Shown one piece after another: positions 1 through 8,509 of a stretch of DNA of 64,000 bases; position 1 is the stretch's first letter, and each line of letters begins with the position of its first letter. The position numbers were made by a program, and so were the translations under genes. Source of the stretch: Roseibium sp. Sym1. GTDB lineage: Bacteria > Pseudomonadota > Alphaproteobacteria > Rhizobiales > Stappiaceae. The notes below the pieces were generated by a model. The model was not told the origin of the DNA and made no database searches. It saw only the letters and a list, made by a program, of their open reading frames with translations. The stretch is taken from NCBI RefSeq assembly GCF_027359675.1, contig NZ_CP114786.1, forward strand, positions 3,198,501 to 3,262,500. Reading direction: 5' to 3'.

Positions 1-768
1 GCCATCGCGCGCGGCAATCTGGAAATGTCGATCACGTCCGCACAGGAACTGGCCGTGTTCTTTCCCGAGTTTTCGATCTTCACCGCCGGTTATGTCCATC
101 AGGATGCCGCGCACCAGGTGGCGGTCTTCAACGATGCGCTGATGGAACCCTTCAAGCAGAAGGTTGAGGATGAGCTCGGGGTGAAGCTGCTGTCGGTCAT
201 GTATCTCGGCCGCCGGCAGGTCAACCTGCGGCAGGGCAAGGATGAACTCACGGTCATGACACCGGACGATCTTGCCGGGGTGAACCTGCGCATGCCGGGA
301 ACGGACGCGTGGCAGTTCCTGGGCAAGGCACTGGGCGCGAACCCGACGCCGATGGCGTTCACCGAGGTCTACACCGCCCTGCAGACCGGTGCGGTCGACG
401 GTCAGGACAATCCGCTGCCGACGGTGGTCGACGCGAAATTCTACGAAGTCACCAACCAGATCATCCTGACGTCCCATCTGGTCGACCTGAACTACATCGC
501 CATTTCCAAGGCTGTGTGGGATGGGCTGACACCGGAGCAGCAGGCGGCCGTGCAGAAGGCTGCCGATGACGCCGCCGAAGCCGGACGGCAGGCCCAGCTG
601 AAAAAGGAAGAGGATCTCGTTTCCTTCCTGAAGGAACAGGGCATGGAGATCTATGAGCCCGATGTTGCCGCGTTCCGCGATCGCGTGCAGGGCATGTACC
701 TGGAAAGCGATTACGCCGCCAACTGGCCCGACGGCCTGCTGGAAAAGATCAACGCCCTGGGGAACTAG
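1..768 (+). CDS. TRAP transporter solute-binding protein, DctP family (5' end outside window)
   Basis: The reading frame is open from base 1, so the protein starts upstream of the window; 255 C-terminal residues are visible. They show the DctP fold signature: a LRMPGTDAW-like segment, then EVYTALQTGAVDGQDNP, which is the conserved region that lines the ligand pocket and carries the hinge. The family binds small carboxylates in the periplasm and hands them to a DctQM permease, which is encoded next. The ligand cannot be read from the sequence, but the downstream quinate/shikimate-dehydrogenase-like gene points to an alicyclic or related organic acid. The stop codon lies inside the left arm of a long inverted repeat. 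Confidence 0.93.
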   Translation, partial: AIARGNLEMSITSAQELAVFFPEFSIFTAGYVHQDAAHQVAVFNDALMEPFKQKVEDELGVKLLSVMYLGRRQVNLRQGKDELTVMTPDDLAGVNLRMPGTDAWQFLGKALGANPTPMAFTEVYTALQTGAVDGQDNPLPTVVDAKFYEVTNQIILTSHLVDLNYIAISKAVWDGLTPEQQAAVQKAADDAAEAGRQAQLKKEEDLVSFLKEQGMEIYEPDVAAFRDRVQGMYLESDYAANWPDGLLEKINALGN

Positions 769-840
769 TCACCCGAATCTGAAGTTCGTCTCATTTCCCG
801 GCTTGCTCTGAACGAACTTCAGATTCAAAAGGGTGACTAG
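765..840. repeat. Long inverted repeat (hairpin) at the dctP stop codon
   Basis: The left arm 765-789 pairs with the right arm 812-840 over 25 bp, with one 4-nt bulge (AAAA at 827-830) and a 22-nt loop. The dctP stop codon is inside the left arm. There is no T-run after the hairpin, so it is not a classic terminator. A stabilising 3' hairpin that favours the binding-protein message over the permease message is plausible, as is a repeated palindromic element. Confidence 0.75.
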
Positions 841-853
841 CAAGTCTATGTTT

Positions 854-883
854 CTAGTGTGGTTTTCAAATTTACCACACTAG
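854..883. repeat. Perfect 10-bp inverted repeat
   Basis: CTAGTGTGGT (854-863) and ACCACACTAG (874-883) are perfect inverted copies separated by 10 nt (TTTCAAATTT). It lies 13 bp after the longer hairpin. It could be a second processing hairpin or a regulator operator for the dctQM-dehydrogenase genes; the sequence alone does not decide. Confidence 0.65.
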
Positions 884-1170
884 GCCCGAAACACGATCAG
901 GCGGTGGCAACGGTTCAACACCGGAGGGGATGTCCTGGACATTCTCCCCGGAGCCGTCGCCTGGTCGGTCACCGGGTCATGACTGCCGGAGCACCCGTTC
1001 GCTGCAGCACGCTGCGGTGCAATCCGGTCTCTCGCCACCACGTTTCACCAATGCCGGAAAACACATGCCGTTCCTGAAAATCGCTCGAGAGACACGCTGC
1101 CTTTGACCTTGCCGATGGGAACGAAGCAAACTGGGGCCCAGCTGCAAAAGGGTATCGGGGGAGGAGAGAG
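884..1170. other. Intergenic region between dctP and dctQ
   Basis: Together with the two inverted repeats just upstream, about 400 nt separate dctP from dctQ. I see no credible gene in the remainder. A purine-rich ribosome binding site (GGGGGAGGAGAG) ends just before the dctQ ATG. Confidence 0.6.
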
Positions 1171-1677
1171 ATGGCCTTGTTGTCCAGATGGGGAATGAAA
1201 GTCGGCGAAGCGGTTGCGGCCGCCATGCTCGGTGTGATGTTCCTGACCTTCCTGTTGCAGATCTTCTCGCGCTACGTGATGGAGCAACCCTTCGGCTGGA
1301 CACTGGAACTGTGCCTGGTGCTCTGGGTCTGGATCGTCTTTTTCGGGAATGCCTTCATTGTCCGCGAACGCGATCACGTCAGCTTCGACATACTTTATCT
1401 TTCCGTTCCGCCCGGGCCGCGAAAGGTCATGGCGCTGGTGTCGGCTTTCTGTGTCGCGCTGGCCCTTGCCTGGTCGTTCCTGCCGACATGGGACTGGATC
1501 GATTTTCTGAAGATCAAGAAGAGCGCCACCTTGAAGATCCCCATGCGCACGATCTATTCGATCTACGCGATTTTCCTTGTGGTCGTGGCCCTGCGATACG
1601 CGTGGACCTTCTTTCATGTCCTGCGCCACGGCGCCCCCACGGATGCCCATGAAATTCACGTGGGGGAGGAAGGATGA
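1171..1677 (+). CDS. TRAP transporter small permease, DctQ family
   Basis: A 168-residue protein with four hydrophobic segments (roughly residues 13-37, 46-66, 86-108 and 129-148), the normal size and topology for DctQ. It forms the inner-membrane complex with the large permease. A strong GGAGGAG ribosome binding site precedes the ATG, and the end overlaps the next gene by 4 bp, indicating translational coupling. Substrate is unknown and follows the upstream binding protein. Confidence 0.92.
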   Translation: MALLSRWGMKVGEAVAAAMLGVMFLTFLLQIFSRYVMEQPFGWTLELCLVLWVWIVFFGNAFIVRERDHVSFDILYLSVPPGPRKVMALVSAFCVALALAWSFLPTWDWIDFLKIKKSATLKIPMRTIYSIYAIFLVVVALRYAWTFFHVLRHGAPTDAHEIHVGEEG

Positions 1678-2969
1678 GCCTGCAGCTGGCCCTGTGCCTC
1701 CTGACACTTTTCCTGCTGGCCGCAATCGGCACGCCCATCGCCTATTCGATCCTGGTGGGATCGCTTGTCTACCTGGCTGTTGCCGGGCAGGACATCGCCC
1801 TTTCCGGTGAACAGATCCTCGCCGGTCTCTACGAGAGCTTCGTGCTCCTGGCGGTGCCGCTGTTCATCGTGGCCGCGAACATCATGAACGCCGGAACGAT
1901 TTCGGAGAGATTGCTGCGGTTCTGCGTCGCAACAGTGGGCCGGTTTCGCGGCGGACTGGGCCATGTCAACGTGGTCGCCTCCCTGATCTTTTCCGGGATG
2001 TCGGGTTCGGCCGTTGCCGATGCGGCCGGCATCGGCAAGATCATCATCGAAATGATGACCCGGAGCGGCCACTACACCCGCGGCTACGCGGCTGCCATCA
2101 CCGCCGCGTCGGCAACCATCGGCCCGATCATTCCGCCGTCCATTCCCATGGTCCTCTACGCGCTGGTCTCGAACCAGTCCATCGGCTACCTGTTTCTGGG
2201 CGGGATCGTTCCCGGTGTCCTCATGGGCGCGGTGATCATGGGGATGAATACGGTCATTTCCACCCGGCGCGGGTTCGCTCATGAAGACCCGGTCCCCCTG
2301 GGGGACTTGCCGCTGCACACGCTCAATGCGTTTCCGGCCCTGCTGATGCCGGCCATCCTGCTCTACGGAATCTATGGCGGGGTGACCACGCCGACGGAAG
2401 CGGCAGCGGTTGCCGCCGCCTATGCCCTGCTACTGGCCGGGGTGTTCTACAGGGCCCTGACCGCCGGGGCGCTCTACAAGATCCTTGTTGAAAGTGCCCG
2501 CTCGTCAGCCGCCGTGGGGCTGGTGATCGGAGGCGCGCTCATCCTCAATTACATCGTTGCCTCGGAAAACATACCGAACCAGCTGGCGGGAATGCTGACC
2601 GGCCTTGATGTTTCGCCCATCGTGTTCCTGCTCGGGGTGAACCTGCTGTTGCTCGCGCTCGGATGTGTCCTCGACGCGACCACCATCATTCTCGTGATCA
2701 TTCCCCTGTTTCTGCCGACCTGCCGCGAGCTGGGCATAGATCTCATCCACTTCGGCGTGGTCGCCGTCGTGAATTGCATGATTGGCCTGATCACGCCGCC
2801 CTACGGGATCCTGCTCTTCGTCATCAATGCGGTGAGCCGGATTCCGCTGCAGGAGATCATTGGCGAGATCTGGGCGTTCCTGGCCGTGCTCATTGCGGCC
2901 CTTGTTACGCTGATCCTGGTGCCGGATCTCATCTTGTGGCTGCCGCGCGTGTTCGGGTATCCGGGATGA
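1674..2969 (+). CDS. TRAP transporter large permease, DctM family
   Basis: 431 residues, almost entirely hydrophobic with about 12 membrane segments, matching the usual DctM length. Typical features are a GMSGSAVADAAGIG segment (about residues 105-118), the PIIPPSIPMV segment (about 150-160) and the second-half LITPPYG motif. It carries out sodium-driven uptake of the ligand delivered by DctP. It overlaps dctQ by 4 bp upstream and the dehydrogenase gene by an ATGA overlap downstream, so the three genes are one operon. Confidence 0.95.
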   Translation: MSLQLALCLLTLFLLAAIGTPIAYSILVGSLVYLAVAGQDIALSGEQILAGLYESFVLLAVPLFIVAANIMNAGTISERLLRFCVATVGRFRGGLGHVNVVASLIFSGMSGSAVADAAGIGKIIIEMMTRSGHYTRGYAAAITAASATIGPIIPPSIPMVLYALVSNQSIGYLFLGGIVPGVLMGAVIMGMNTVISTRRGFAHEDPVPLGDLPLHTLNAFPALLMPAILLYGIYGGVTTPTEAAAVAAAYALLLAGVFYRALTAGALYKILVESARSSAAVGLVIGGALILNYIVASENIPNQLAGMLTGLDVSPIVFLLGVNLLLLALGCVLDATTIILVIIPLFLPTCRELGIDLIHFGVVAVVNCMIGLITPPYGILLFVINAVSRIPLQEIIGEIWAFLAVLIAALVTLILVPDLILWLPRVFGYPG

Positions 2970-3838
2970 TTGCCGGTCAGCAGCCGCTTGGGACGCCCCG
3001 GACAATTCTCGCAGGCCTCGTCGGCAGCGGTATCCAGAGGTCGCGGACCCCGGCCATGCATGAGGCGGAAGGGGCGGCCAACGGTATCCGCCTGGTGTAC
3101 CGCCTGTTTGACACGGGCGAAATGGGAGCCCGGCCGCCGCCGCTGGCAGAGATCCTGCGATCTGCCGAGGTTTGCGGGTTTTCGGGCTTGAACGTGACGT
3201 ATCCGTTCAAGCTGGAGGTGATGGAGCATCTGGACGAGCTGTCCGAGAACGCCAGGGCCATCGGCGCGGTCAACACGGTTGTGTTCGCGGAGGGAAAGCG
3301 GGTTGGCCACAACACCGATCTATGGGGCTTTGCCGAGAGCTTCCGCCGCGCCCTGCCGGGTGTCCCAAGGCGAAGGGTCCTGCTTGTCGGTGCCGGAGGA
3401 GCCGGTGTCGCCGCTGCCTTCGCCATGATGGAGAACGGCGCGGAGCACTTGCGCATCCATGACAAGGATCCGGCGAAGGCCGCTGCCGTTGCGGACGCGG
3501 TCTGCCGGCAAAAAGGACCCGGAGCGGCCTCCCTTGCCAATGACCTGGCCGAAGCAAGCCGTGACATCGATGGCCTGATCAACGCGACGCCTGTCGGCAT
3601 GGACAAGCTTCCGGGGACACCCTTTCCGCTGGACTTGCTGTGTCCCTCCATGTGGGTCGCCGACGTCATCTATTTCCCCCTCGAAACCGAACTCCTCAAA
3701 GCGGCGCAAGACAGAGGATGCCTGGTCATGGGGGGTGCCGGCATGGCGGTCTTCCAGGCCGTGCGCGCATTTGAACTCTTTACCGGGATCACGCCGGATC
3801 CCGACCGTTTTTCCGAGTGTTTCGCAAGTCTGGGATAG
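2966..3838 (+). CDS. Shikimate/quinate dehydrogenase-like protein (AroE family)
   Basis: 290 residues from the ATG in the ATGA overlap with dctM; the frame is open further upstream but that part would lie over dctM. AroE-family hallmarks are the substrate-site S26-R-T28 motif, NVTYPFK with catalytic Lys82, NTDLWGF with Asp118, and the Rossmann glycines GAGGAG (about 142-147). After the second Rossmann strand there is an acidic residue (Asp166, in HDKDP) instead of the NRT motif of NADPH-dependent biosynthetic enzymes, and Thr28 replaces the usual second serine. Both fit NAD-linked catabolic quinate/shikimate dehydrogenases. Coupling to the TRAP genes suggests that the transported acid is its substrate; this is inference. 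Confidence 0.85.
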   Translation: MIAGQQPLGTPRTILAGLVGSGIQRSRTPAMHEAEGAANGIRLVYRLFDTGEMGARPPPLAEILRSAEVCGFSGLNVTYPFKLEVMEHLDELSENARAIGAVNTVVFAEGKRVGHNTDLWGFAESFRRALPGVPRRRVLLVGAGGAGVAAAFAMMENGAEHLRIHDKDPAKAAAVADAVCRQKGPGAASLANDLAEASRDIDGLINATPVGMDKLPGTPFPLDLLCPSMWVADVIYFPLETELLKAAQDRGCLVMGGAGMAVFQAVRAFELFTGITPDPDRFSECFASLG

Positions 3839-4166
3839 TTCCGGGGCATACAGTCCGGGGCAGGGCGTCGACAGCGGACGGTCTGGTGGATGCAGGGGCC
3901 GGATTGGCGCGGATATCGCCGGTTTGAAGGCTTCCTGACATGTCGCATTTGTCAATGTTTTTTCCTGATTCTGCGACTTTTTATTGTTATAAATTATTAG
4001 TTGTTTTCTTTCGTGTAGCGGATATCTGTTTTTGAAATCTTGATGTTATGTTGAAATTCCGTAGCGTTATTTGGTGTTGTGGAGGTGTTCTGTTCATAAA
4101 ATCTACAGCTTTCCTTACGAAGGTTGATGGGGTGGAAATGCCCTATCAAGTCAGGTTTGGTTAAGG
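3839..4166. other. Intergenic region, AT-rich in its second half
   Basis: No credible gene. Bases about 3950-4110 are clearly more AT-rich than the surroundings and probably hold the promoter of the chemoreceptor gene. No terminator with a clear T-run was seen after the dehydrogenase gene. Confidence 0.5.
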
Positions 4167-6605
4167 TTGGGGAACTTGCTCAAGAAAATCGGATTATCGG
4201 CCAAGGTCCAGTTCCTGGTTGTCGGCCTGGTGGCCGTCGCGAGTGCGGCCGTTGGTGTCGCCAGTTATTTCACGTCGCGCGAAAGCCTCAACGAGATTAT
4301 CCAGGATCGTCTCCAGACCGCGATTGATGCCGGCAAGTCGGACCTGGAAGCTTATCTTGCAGGAATTCAGACTGACCTGGAGCTGGTCTCACAGCATCCC
4401 GGAACCGTGTCCGCTGCGAAGGAGTTCGCCGCGACCTGGCAATTCTGGTCGGAACTCGGTGGGCAACCGAGTGTGGAACTTCGCGAGGCCTACATTGAGA
4501 ACAATCCGCACCCGGCCGGCGAAAAGCAGAAGCTCGACGCTGCCCAAACAGGCTCCGGCTATGATCAGGCTCATCTGAAGTATCATCCCTGGTTCCGCAA
4601 GCTGCACGAAGACAGGGGGTACTACGACGTCTTTCTGTTCAATCCGAACGGCGACCTGGTCTACAGCGTCTTCAAGGAGCTCGATTTCGCCACCAACTTT
4701 GCCGCCGGAGGCGGCCAATGGGCGGACACGGATCTCGGGAAGGTCTTCCGCGAAGCGATGGCAAGCCCGGACCGGCCCGTCTTTCGCGACTTCAACAGAT
4801 ACGGCCCAAGCGGCGACGCTCCTGCAAGCTTTGTCGCAAAGGCCATCGTCGATGGCCAGGGCAAGGTGGCGGGCGTGCTTGCCTATCAGCTGCCCATCGA
4901 CAGGATCAACCTCATCATGGCTCAGGAACTGGGCCTTGGCGAGACCGGCGAGCTCATTCTGGTCGGGCAGGACGGGCTGCTTCGAAGCAGCTCGAAGACC
5001 ACTTCCGAGGAAGCGGACATCCTCCAGACACGACTCGAACTGCCTCTGATAGACGCCTCGCTTGACACCGGTACGGCATCCGGCACTGCCGCGATTGGAG
5101 GTGGAGCGGAGTATGCGATCGAAGGGGCCGCCATGGATTTTCTCGGCTCCCGGTTCGTCGTACTGGCAGTCGAAAGTGTCGAGGAAGCCTCGCGCACGCT
5201 CGTCACCATGCGGAACCGGATGCTGCTCACCGGTCTGGCCCTTCTCGCGGTCGCAACCCTGGTCGGCGTCCTCAGCGCCCGGTCGATCACGAGGCCGATC
5301 AAGCGCATTGCCCAGGCGATGATGTCGCTGGCCGACGGCAAGCTGGACGTCAAGTTGCCCACGGAAAATCGGGGCGACGAAATCGGTGAGATGTTCCGCA
5401 CGGTCGCGATTTTCAAGGAAAACGCCGTGGCCCGGTCGCATCTTGAAAAGATGAACCAAAGCGAACGCGGACGGGAACGCCGCCGCCAGGCCCATCTGGA
5501 CGAGGTCATTTCCAAATTCAGGTCGGCCATGACGAGCAGGCTGGAGATGGTCGCCGGACAGATGGAGCTGATGAGGCAGAGTTCGTCGGCGCTTGACGAA
5601 CTTGCGGAACAGTCGTTTCGGCAGTCGTCGGCTGCAAGTGAATCCACTTCGACCGCTTCGCAGAGCGTGACCTCCGTTGCGACGGCAACGGAACAATTGA
5701 CATCGACCGTTCAGGAGATCGCCAAGCAGACGGAGAGTACCAGCGTCCTGGTGGACCGCACGGTCGAGGAAGCCGCCGATGCGAACCGGAATGTCATGGC
5801 CCTGTCGGAGGTCGCAGAGCGCATCGGTGGTGTCGTCAGCCTGATCCGCGACATCGCGGAACAGACCAACCTTCTTGCGCTCAATGCGACGATCGAAGCG
5901 GCGCGCGCGGGGGAACTGGGGCGCGGATTTGCGGTCGTTGCGTCGGAGGTGAAGGAGCTCGCGGAGCAGACCTCCAAGGCCACGGACGAAATTTCCAGCC
6001 AGATTGAAGAAGTCCAGGATTCCGTTCGCCGCGCCGTGAGTTCGATTGAGAATATCGGGGCGCGTGTAGGCGAAGTCCGTTCTCTGACCACGGTTGTCGC
6101 CGGGGCTGTCGAGGAGCAGCATGTCTCGACGCAGGATATCGCACAATCCGCGCAGGACGCGGCGTCCGGTACCGGTGTCGCGGCGACCAACATGAACGAT
6201 GTCGCAGCTGCCATTCAGCAGACGCGCGGCGAGGCCGGGACCGTGAACACGGCGACTTTCATGGTCGCTGAAACCAGCAAGGGCCTTGCCAGCGATGTTG
6301 AAACCTTCCTGAAAGCCGTGACCGAGGATGTCGAAGACCGCCGACTGGCGTTGCGCGTTCCCGGAAAGGGCCCAGTGAGCGTGGAAGACGCCCGCGGCAA
6401 CCAGCATGTCGCAACGCTGATCGATATCAGCGTGTCGGGCGCGCAGATTTCGAAGCTCGAGAACATGGCCATCGAGGACGATGTCACCCTGATTTTCGGT
6501 GGCACGCGCGCAATCGGCGGCAAGATTGTCCGCGAAAGCGAGAACGGGTTCGGGATTGCCTTTGAACAGCAGCTTGAAGAGGACGATTACCTGCTTGCGG
6601 CATGA
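4167..6605 (+). CDS. Methyl-accepting chemotaxis protein with periplasmic sensor and C-terminal PilZ domain
   Basis: About 812 residues with a TTG start; TTG at 4176 has the better-spaced AAGG and may be the true start. Order of parts: membrane helix (about 10-32), a large periplasmic Cache-like sensor (about 35-345), second membrane helix (about 350-372), HAMP, then the methyl-accepting signalling domain with the conserved hairpin tip ([19 protein letters not shown]). The last ~90 residues form a PilZ domain: the c-di-GMP-binding motif RLALR is followed by DISVSG, both matching the RxxxR and D/NxSxxG signatures. The receptor should feed CheA/CheW from the cluster downstream, with c-di-GMP as a second input. 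A precedent for PilZ-tailed receptors is Azospirillum Tlp1. Confidence 0.93.
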   Translation: MGNLLKKIGLSAKVQFLVVGLVAVASAAVGVASYFTSRESLNEIIQDRLQTAIDAGKSDLEAYLAGIQTDLELVSQHPGTVSAAKEFAATWQFWSELGGQPSVELREAYIENNPHPAGEKQKLDAAQTGSGYDQAHLKYHPWFRKLHEDRGYYDVFLFNPNGDLVYSVFKELDFATNFAAGGGQWADTDLGKVFREAMASPDRPVFRDFNRYGPSGDAPASFVAKAIVDGQGKVAGVLAYQLPIDRINLIMAQELGLGETGELILVGQDGLLRSSSKTTSEEADILQTRLELPLIDASLDTGTASGTAAIGGGAEYAIEGAAMDFLGSRFVVLAVESVEEASRTLVTMRNRMLLTGLALLAVATLVGVLSARSITRPIKRIAQAMMSLADGKLDVKLPTENRGDEIGEMFRTVAIFKENAVARSHLEKMNQSERGRERRRQAHLDEVISKFRSAMTSRLEMVAGQMELMRQSSSALDELAEQSFRQSSAASESTSTASQSVTSVATATEQLTSTVQEIAKQTESTSVLVDRTVEEAADANRNVMALSEVAERIGGVVSLIRDIAEQTNLLALNATIEAARAGELGRGFAVVASEVKELAEQTSKATDEISSQIEEVQDSVRRAVSSIENIGARVGEVRSLTTVVAGAVEEQHVSTQDIAQSAQDAASGTGVAATNMNDVAAAIQQTRGEAGTVNTATFMVAETSKGLASDVETFLKAVTEDVEDRRLALRVPGKGPVSVEDARGNQHVATLIDISVSGAQISKLENMAIEDDVTLIFGGTRAIGGKIVRESENGFGIAFEQQLEEDDYLLAA

Positions 6606-6671
6606 GTTCGAGTCACAAGTGATGAAGGGAGCCCGAAACAGGGCGGTGACCGCAAGAGGGGGGCAGCAGAG

Positions 6672-7091
6672 ATGTATTTGACGAGCTTGATCTATGCCAG
6701 TCGGGCGAGGAACATCGACGAAGACGCCTTGAGAGTGATCCTTGAGAAGGCGCGCAAGAACAACGAAAGGCTGGATGTCACGGGCGTGCTCCTGTTCAAC
6801 AGCAGCTATTTTCTGCAGTGCCTCGAGGGTGGGCGGGAGAGCGTCAACTTCCTGTACCGCACCATTCTTCGCGACGACCGCCACGACGATCCGGCAATAC
6901 TGGACTACCGGACCATCGACTGCAGGAAATTCGAGAAGTGGCGCATGGCCTATGTGGGGGAAAGCGTTCTGCGCCGGGATGAGATCCTGAAGTGCTCGGT
7001 AAGCAGCACTTTTCAGCCCTACAACATGTCGGGTGAAGGGGCGTGGCAGTTGCTTGCCTCGATCGGCTCCTTGTCCGAGACGCAGCCCTGA
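6672..7091 (+). CDS. BLUF-domain blue-light sensor protein
   Basis: 139 residues, a stand-alone BLUF domain with a short tail. The flavin-site residues are present: Tyr8 in SLIYAS, Asn31, Gln49 in FLQCLEG, and the Trp-x-Met pair in EKWRMAYVG that modulates the light state in AppA. BLUF proteins bind FAD and change hydrogen bonding around the Tyr-Gln pair on blue light, usually signalling through a protein partner. It sits 66 bp after the PilZ chemoreceptor and upstream of the chemotaxis operon, in the same direction and behind a GGGGGG-rich ribosome binding site. A role in light-dependent motility is inferred from position only. Confidence 0.93.
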   Translation: MYLTSLIYASRARNIDEDALRVILEKARKNNERLDVTGVLLFNSSYFLQCLEGGRESVNFLYRTILRDDRHDDPAILDYRTIDCRKFEKWRMAYVGESVLRRDEILKCSVSSTFQPYNMSGEGAWQLLASIGSLSETQP

Positions 7092-7841
7092 TCCGATACT
7101 CCCATCCTGCCTTGGAAAATTGTCCTTAAGAAGGTCCTTTCCTTCGAGGCCGGTCGTTGCTGCACAGGCTCGGCACGATCGCGGCGCCCGGTTGAGGATG
7201 GATCCGTCCTTTCGGGACCACAGGCGCACTTGTGGGCCGATGCCGAACGGTGAGACATGCCGGTCAGACCGGACCAAGAAGCCGGTTGGACGCGGATCCT
7301 GTCGGCTCACCGCACGCCGAATCGGCCTGCCTGGCCTCGGCAGGCAGGTGGGCTCTTAAAAAATGTCGGTTATCCACCTGTTCGACGTGATTTCGGGTCT
7401 TCAGGCAACGAAACGGCCGCTCAATCGCGAAACCGGTAAAATCTATCGGAAGCTGTGAAATTCGCGAAATACGTGAATATTTTACACCTATGCGTGCAAG
7501 TCTTTGAAGTTGCTTGCAAACTCCAGTCTGCAACCTCCTTGGTTGAAGAGCCTGGATCGGGATCAAAAGATGACCTAGCGGCATACAAGTTTAGATCAAT
7601 GAAAAACGAATATAAAATATTGTAATAATTTACAATAGATATAATTGCCGAGCTTTTTTCAAAGAATAATGGGAATCTGTCGCTAATTCTTCGATAGACT
7701 CCAAGTTTCAGCCCTCGAATTAACGAATTGTAAACCATAAACAATTGAATACTTTAACAGTCTTGAAGGAACTTTCCGTAAGAATACTTGATTGAAGCTT
7801 CGTAATTCTGCGTAGGCTGGAAACGGGGGCGGCAATCAAAA
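7092..7841. other. Long intergenic region upstream of the chemotaxis operon
   Basis: About 750 nt without a credible gene. Bases 7430-7840 are AT-rich and should carry the promoter of the chemotaxis genes. A small GC-rich hairpin (7325-7345, GCCTGCC / GGCAGGC) has no T-run after it. I could not identify a sigma-factor motif with confidence. Confidence 0.5.
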
Positions 7842-8123
7842 ATGTCAACTGAGGTGGAACTACCCGAGATACTCGACCTTGAGTCGGTTCCAAAGCTTCG
7901 CGAATGCCTGGCCGGGGCGCTTTCCGAGCAGAGCGAAATTCAAATCGACGCCGGAAAGGTCGAGCGGATCGGCACACCCGCGGTTCAGGTCCTGCTTGCA
8001 GCGGCTGCTGAACTGGCGGGGGAAAAGCGTCGTCTGGTGCTGACCGGTTCATCATCTGTCTTCCAGTCGGCCTTCGAAGATCTCGGATTGAGTAGCCAAT
8101 ATGCGGAGTGGAGCAAGTCATAA
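7842..8123 (+). CDS. STAS-domain protein at the head of the chemotaxis operon
   Basis: 93 residues forming a single STAS domain of the anti-sigma-antagonist type. The loop that carries the phosphorylatable Ser/Thr in SpoIIAA/RsbV reads IGTPAV here, with Thr45 as the candidate site. Its stop codon overlaps the cheY start (TAATG), so the two are translated together. Small STAS proteins often open chemotaxis operons in alphaproteobacteria. It may be served by the kinase/phosphatase pair encoded at 18574-20401, although that pair also has its own STAS protein. Confidence 0.88.
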   Translation: MSTEVELPEILDLESVPKLRECLAGALSEQSEIQIDAGKVERIGTPAVQVLLAAAAELAGEKRRLVLTGSSSVFQSAFEDLGLSSQYAEWSKS

Positions 8124-8488
8124 TGAGCAAGAAGGTTTTGACCGTCGATGATTCCAAGACCATGCGCGACATGGTCCGTTTCACTCTGAGTGGCGTTGGG
8201 TTTGATGTTGTCGAAGCCCAGGACGGGGTTCAGGCGCTGTCACTTCTGGACAGCACGAAAGTCGACCTGATCATCACCGATATCAACATGCCGAACATGG
8301 ACGGCGTGACCCTCGTCAAGCGCGTGCGCGGCGGAAGCAACCATAGGGGCGTGCCAATCCTGGTGCTGACCACCGAAGGCGGCGACGCCAAGAAGGCAGA
8401 GGGCAAGGCCGCCGGTGCAACGGGTTGGATCGTCAAGCCTTTCACCCCGGACAAGCTCGTCCAGGTCGTCAACAAAGTCTGCCCGTAA
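8123..8488 (+). CDS. cheY: Chemotaxis response regulator CheY
   Basis: 121 residues from the ATG in the TAATG overlap with the STAS gene. A single receiver domain: acidic pair VDD (9-10), phospho-acceptor Asp53 in ITDINMP, Thr in LVLTTEG and Lys in IVKPF. It is phosphorylated by CheA and binds the flagellar switch or acts as a phosphate sink. The only other stand-alone receiver in the window is the unrelated FATGUY-type protein at 33232, so this is the CheY of the cluster. Confidence 0.96.
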   Translation: MSKKVLTVDDSKTMRDMVRFTLSGVGFDVVEAQDGVQALSLLDSTKVDLIITDINMPNMDGVTLVKRVRGGSNHRGVPILVLTTEGGDAKKAEGKAAGATGWIVKPFTPDKLVQVVNKVCP

Positions 8489-8509
8489 TCGGGATTGGAG
8501 AATTCACGC

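Noticed and set aside
4389..7310. A 973-codon open frame on the minus strand over the PilZ chemoreceptor and BLUF genes
   Set aside because: It is antisense to two genes with clear domains, has no family resemblance, and is the frame expected from high-GC codon bias.
7325..7345. GC hairpin after the BLUF gene as a terminator
   Set aside because: No T-run in either direction and more than 200 bp past the stop codon.
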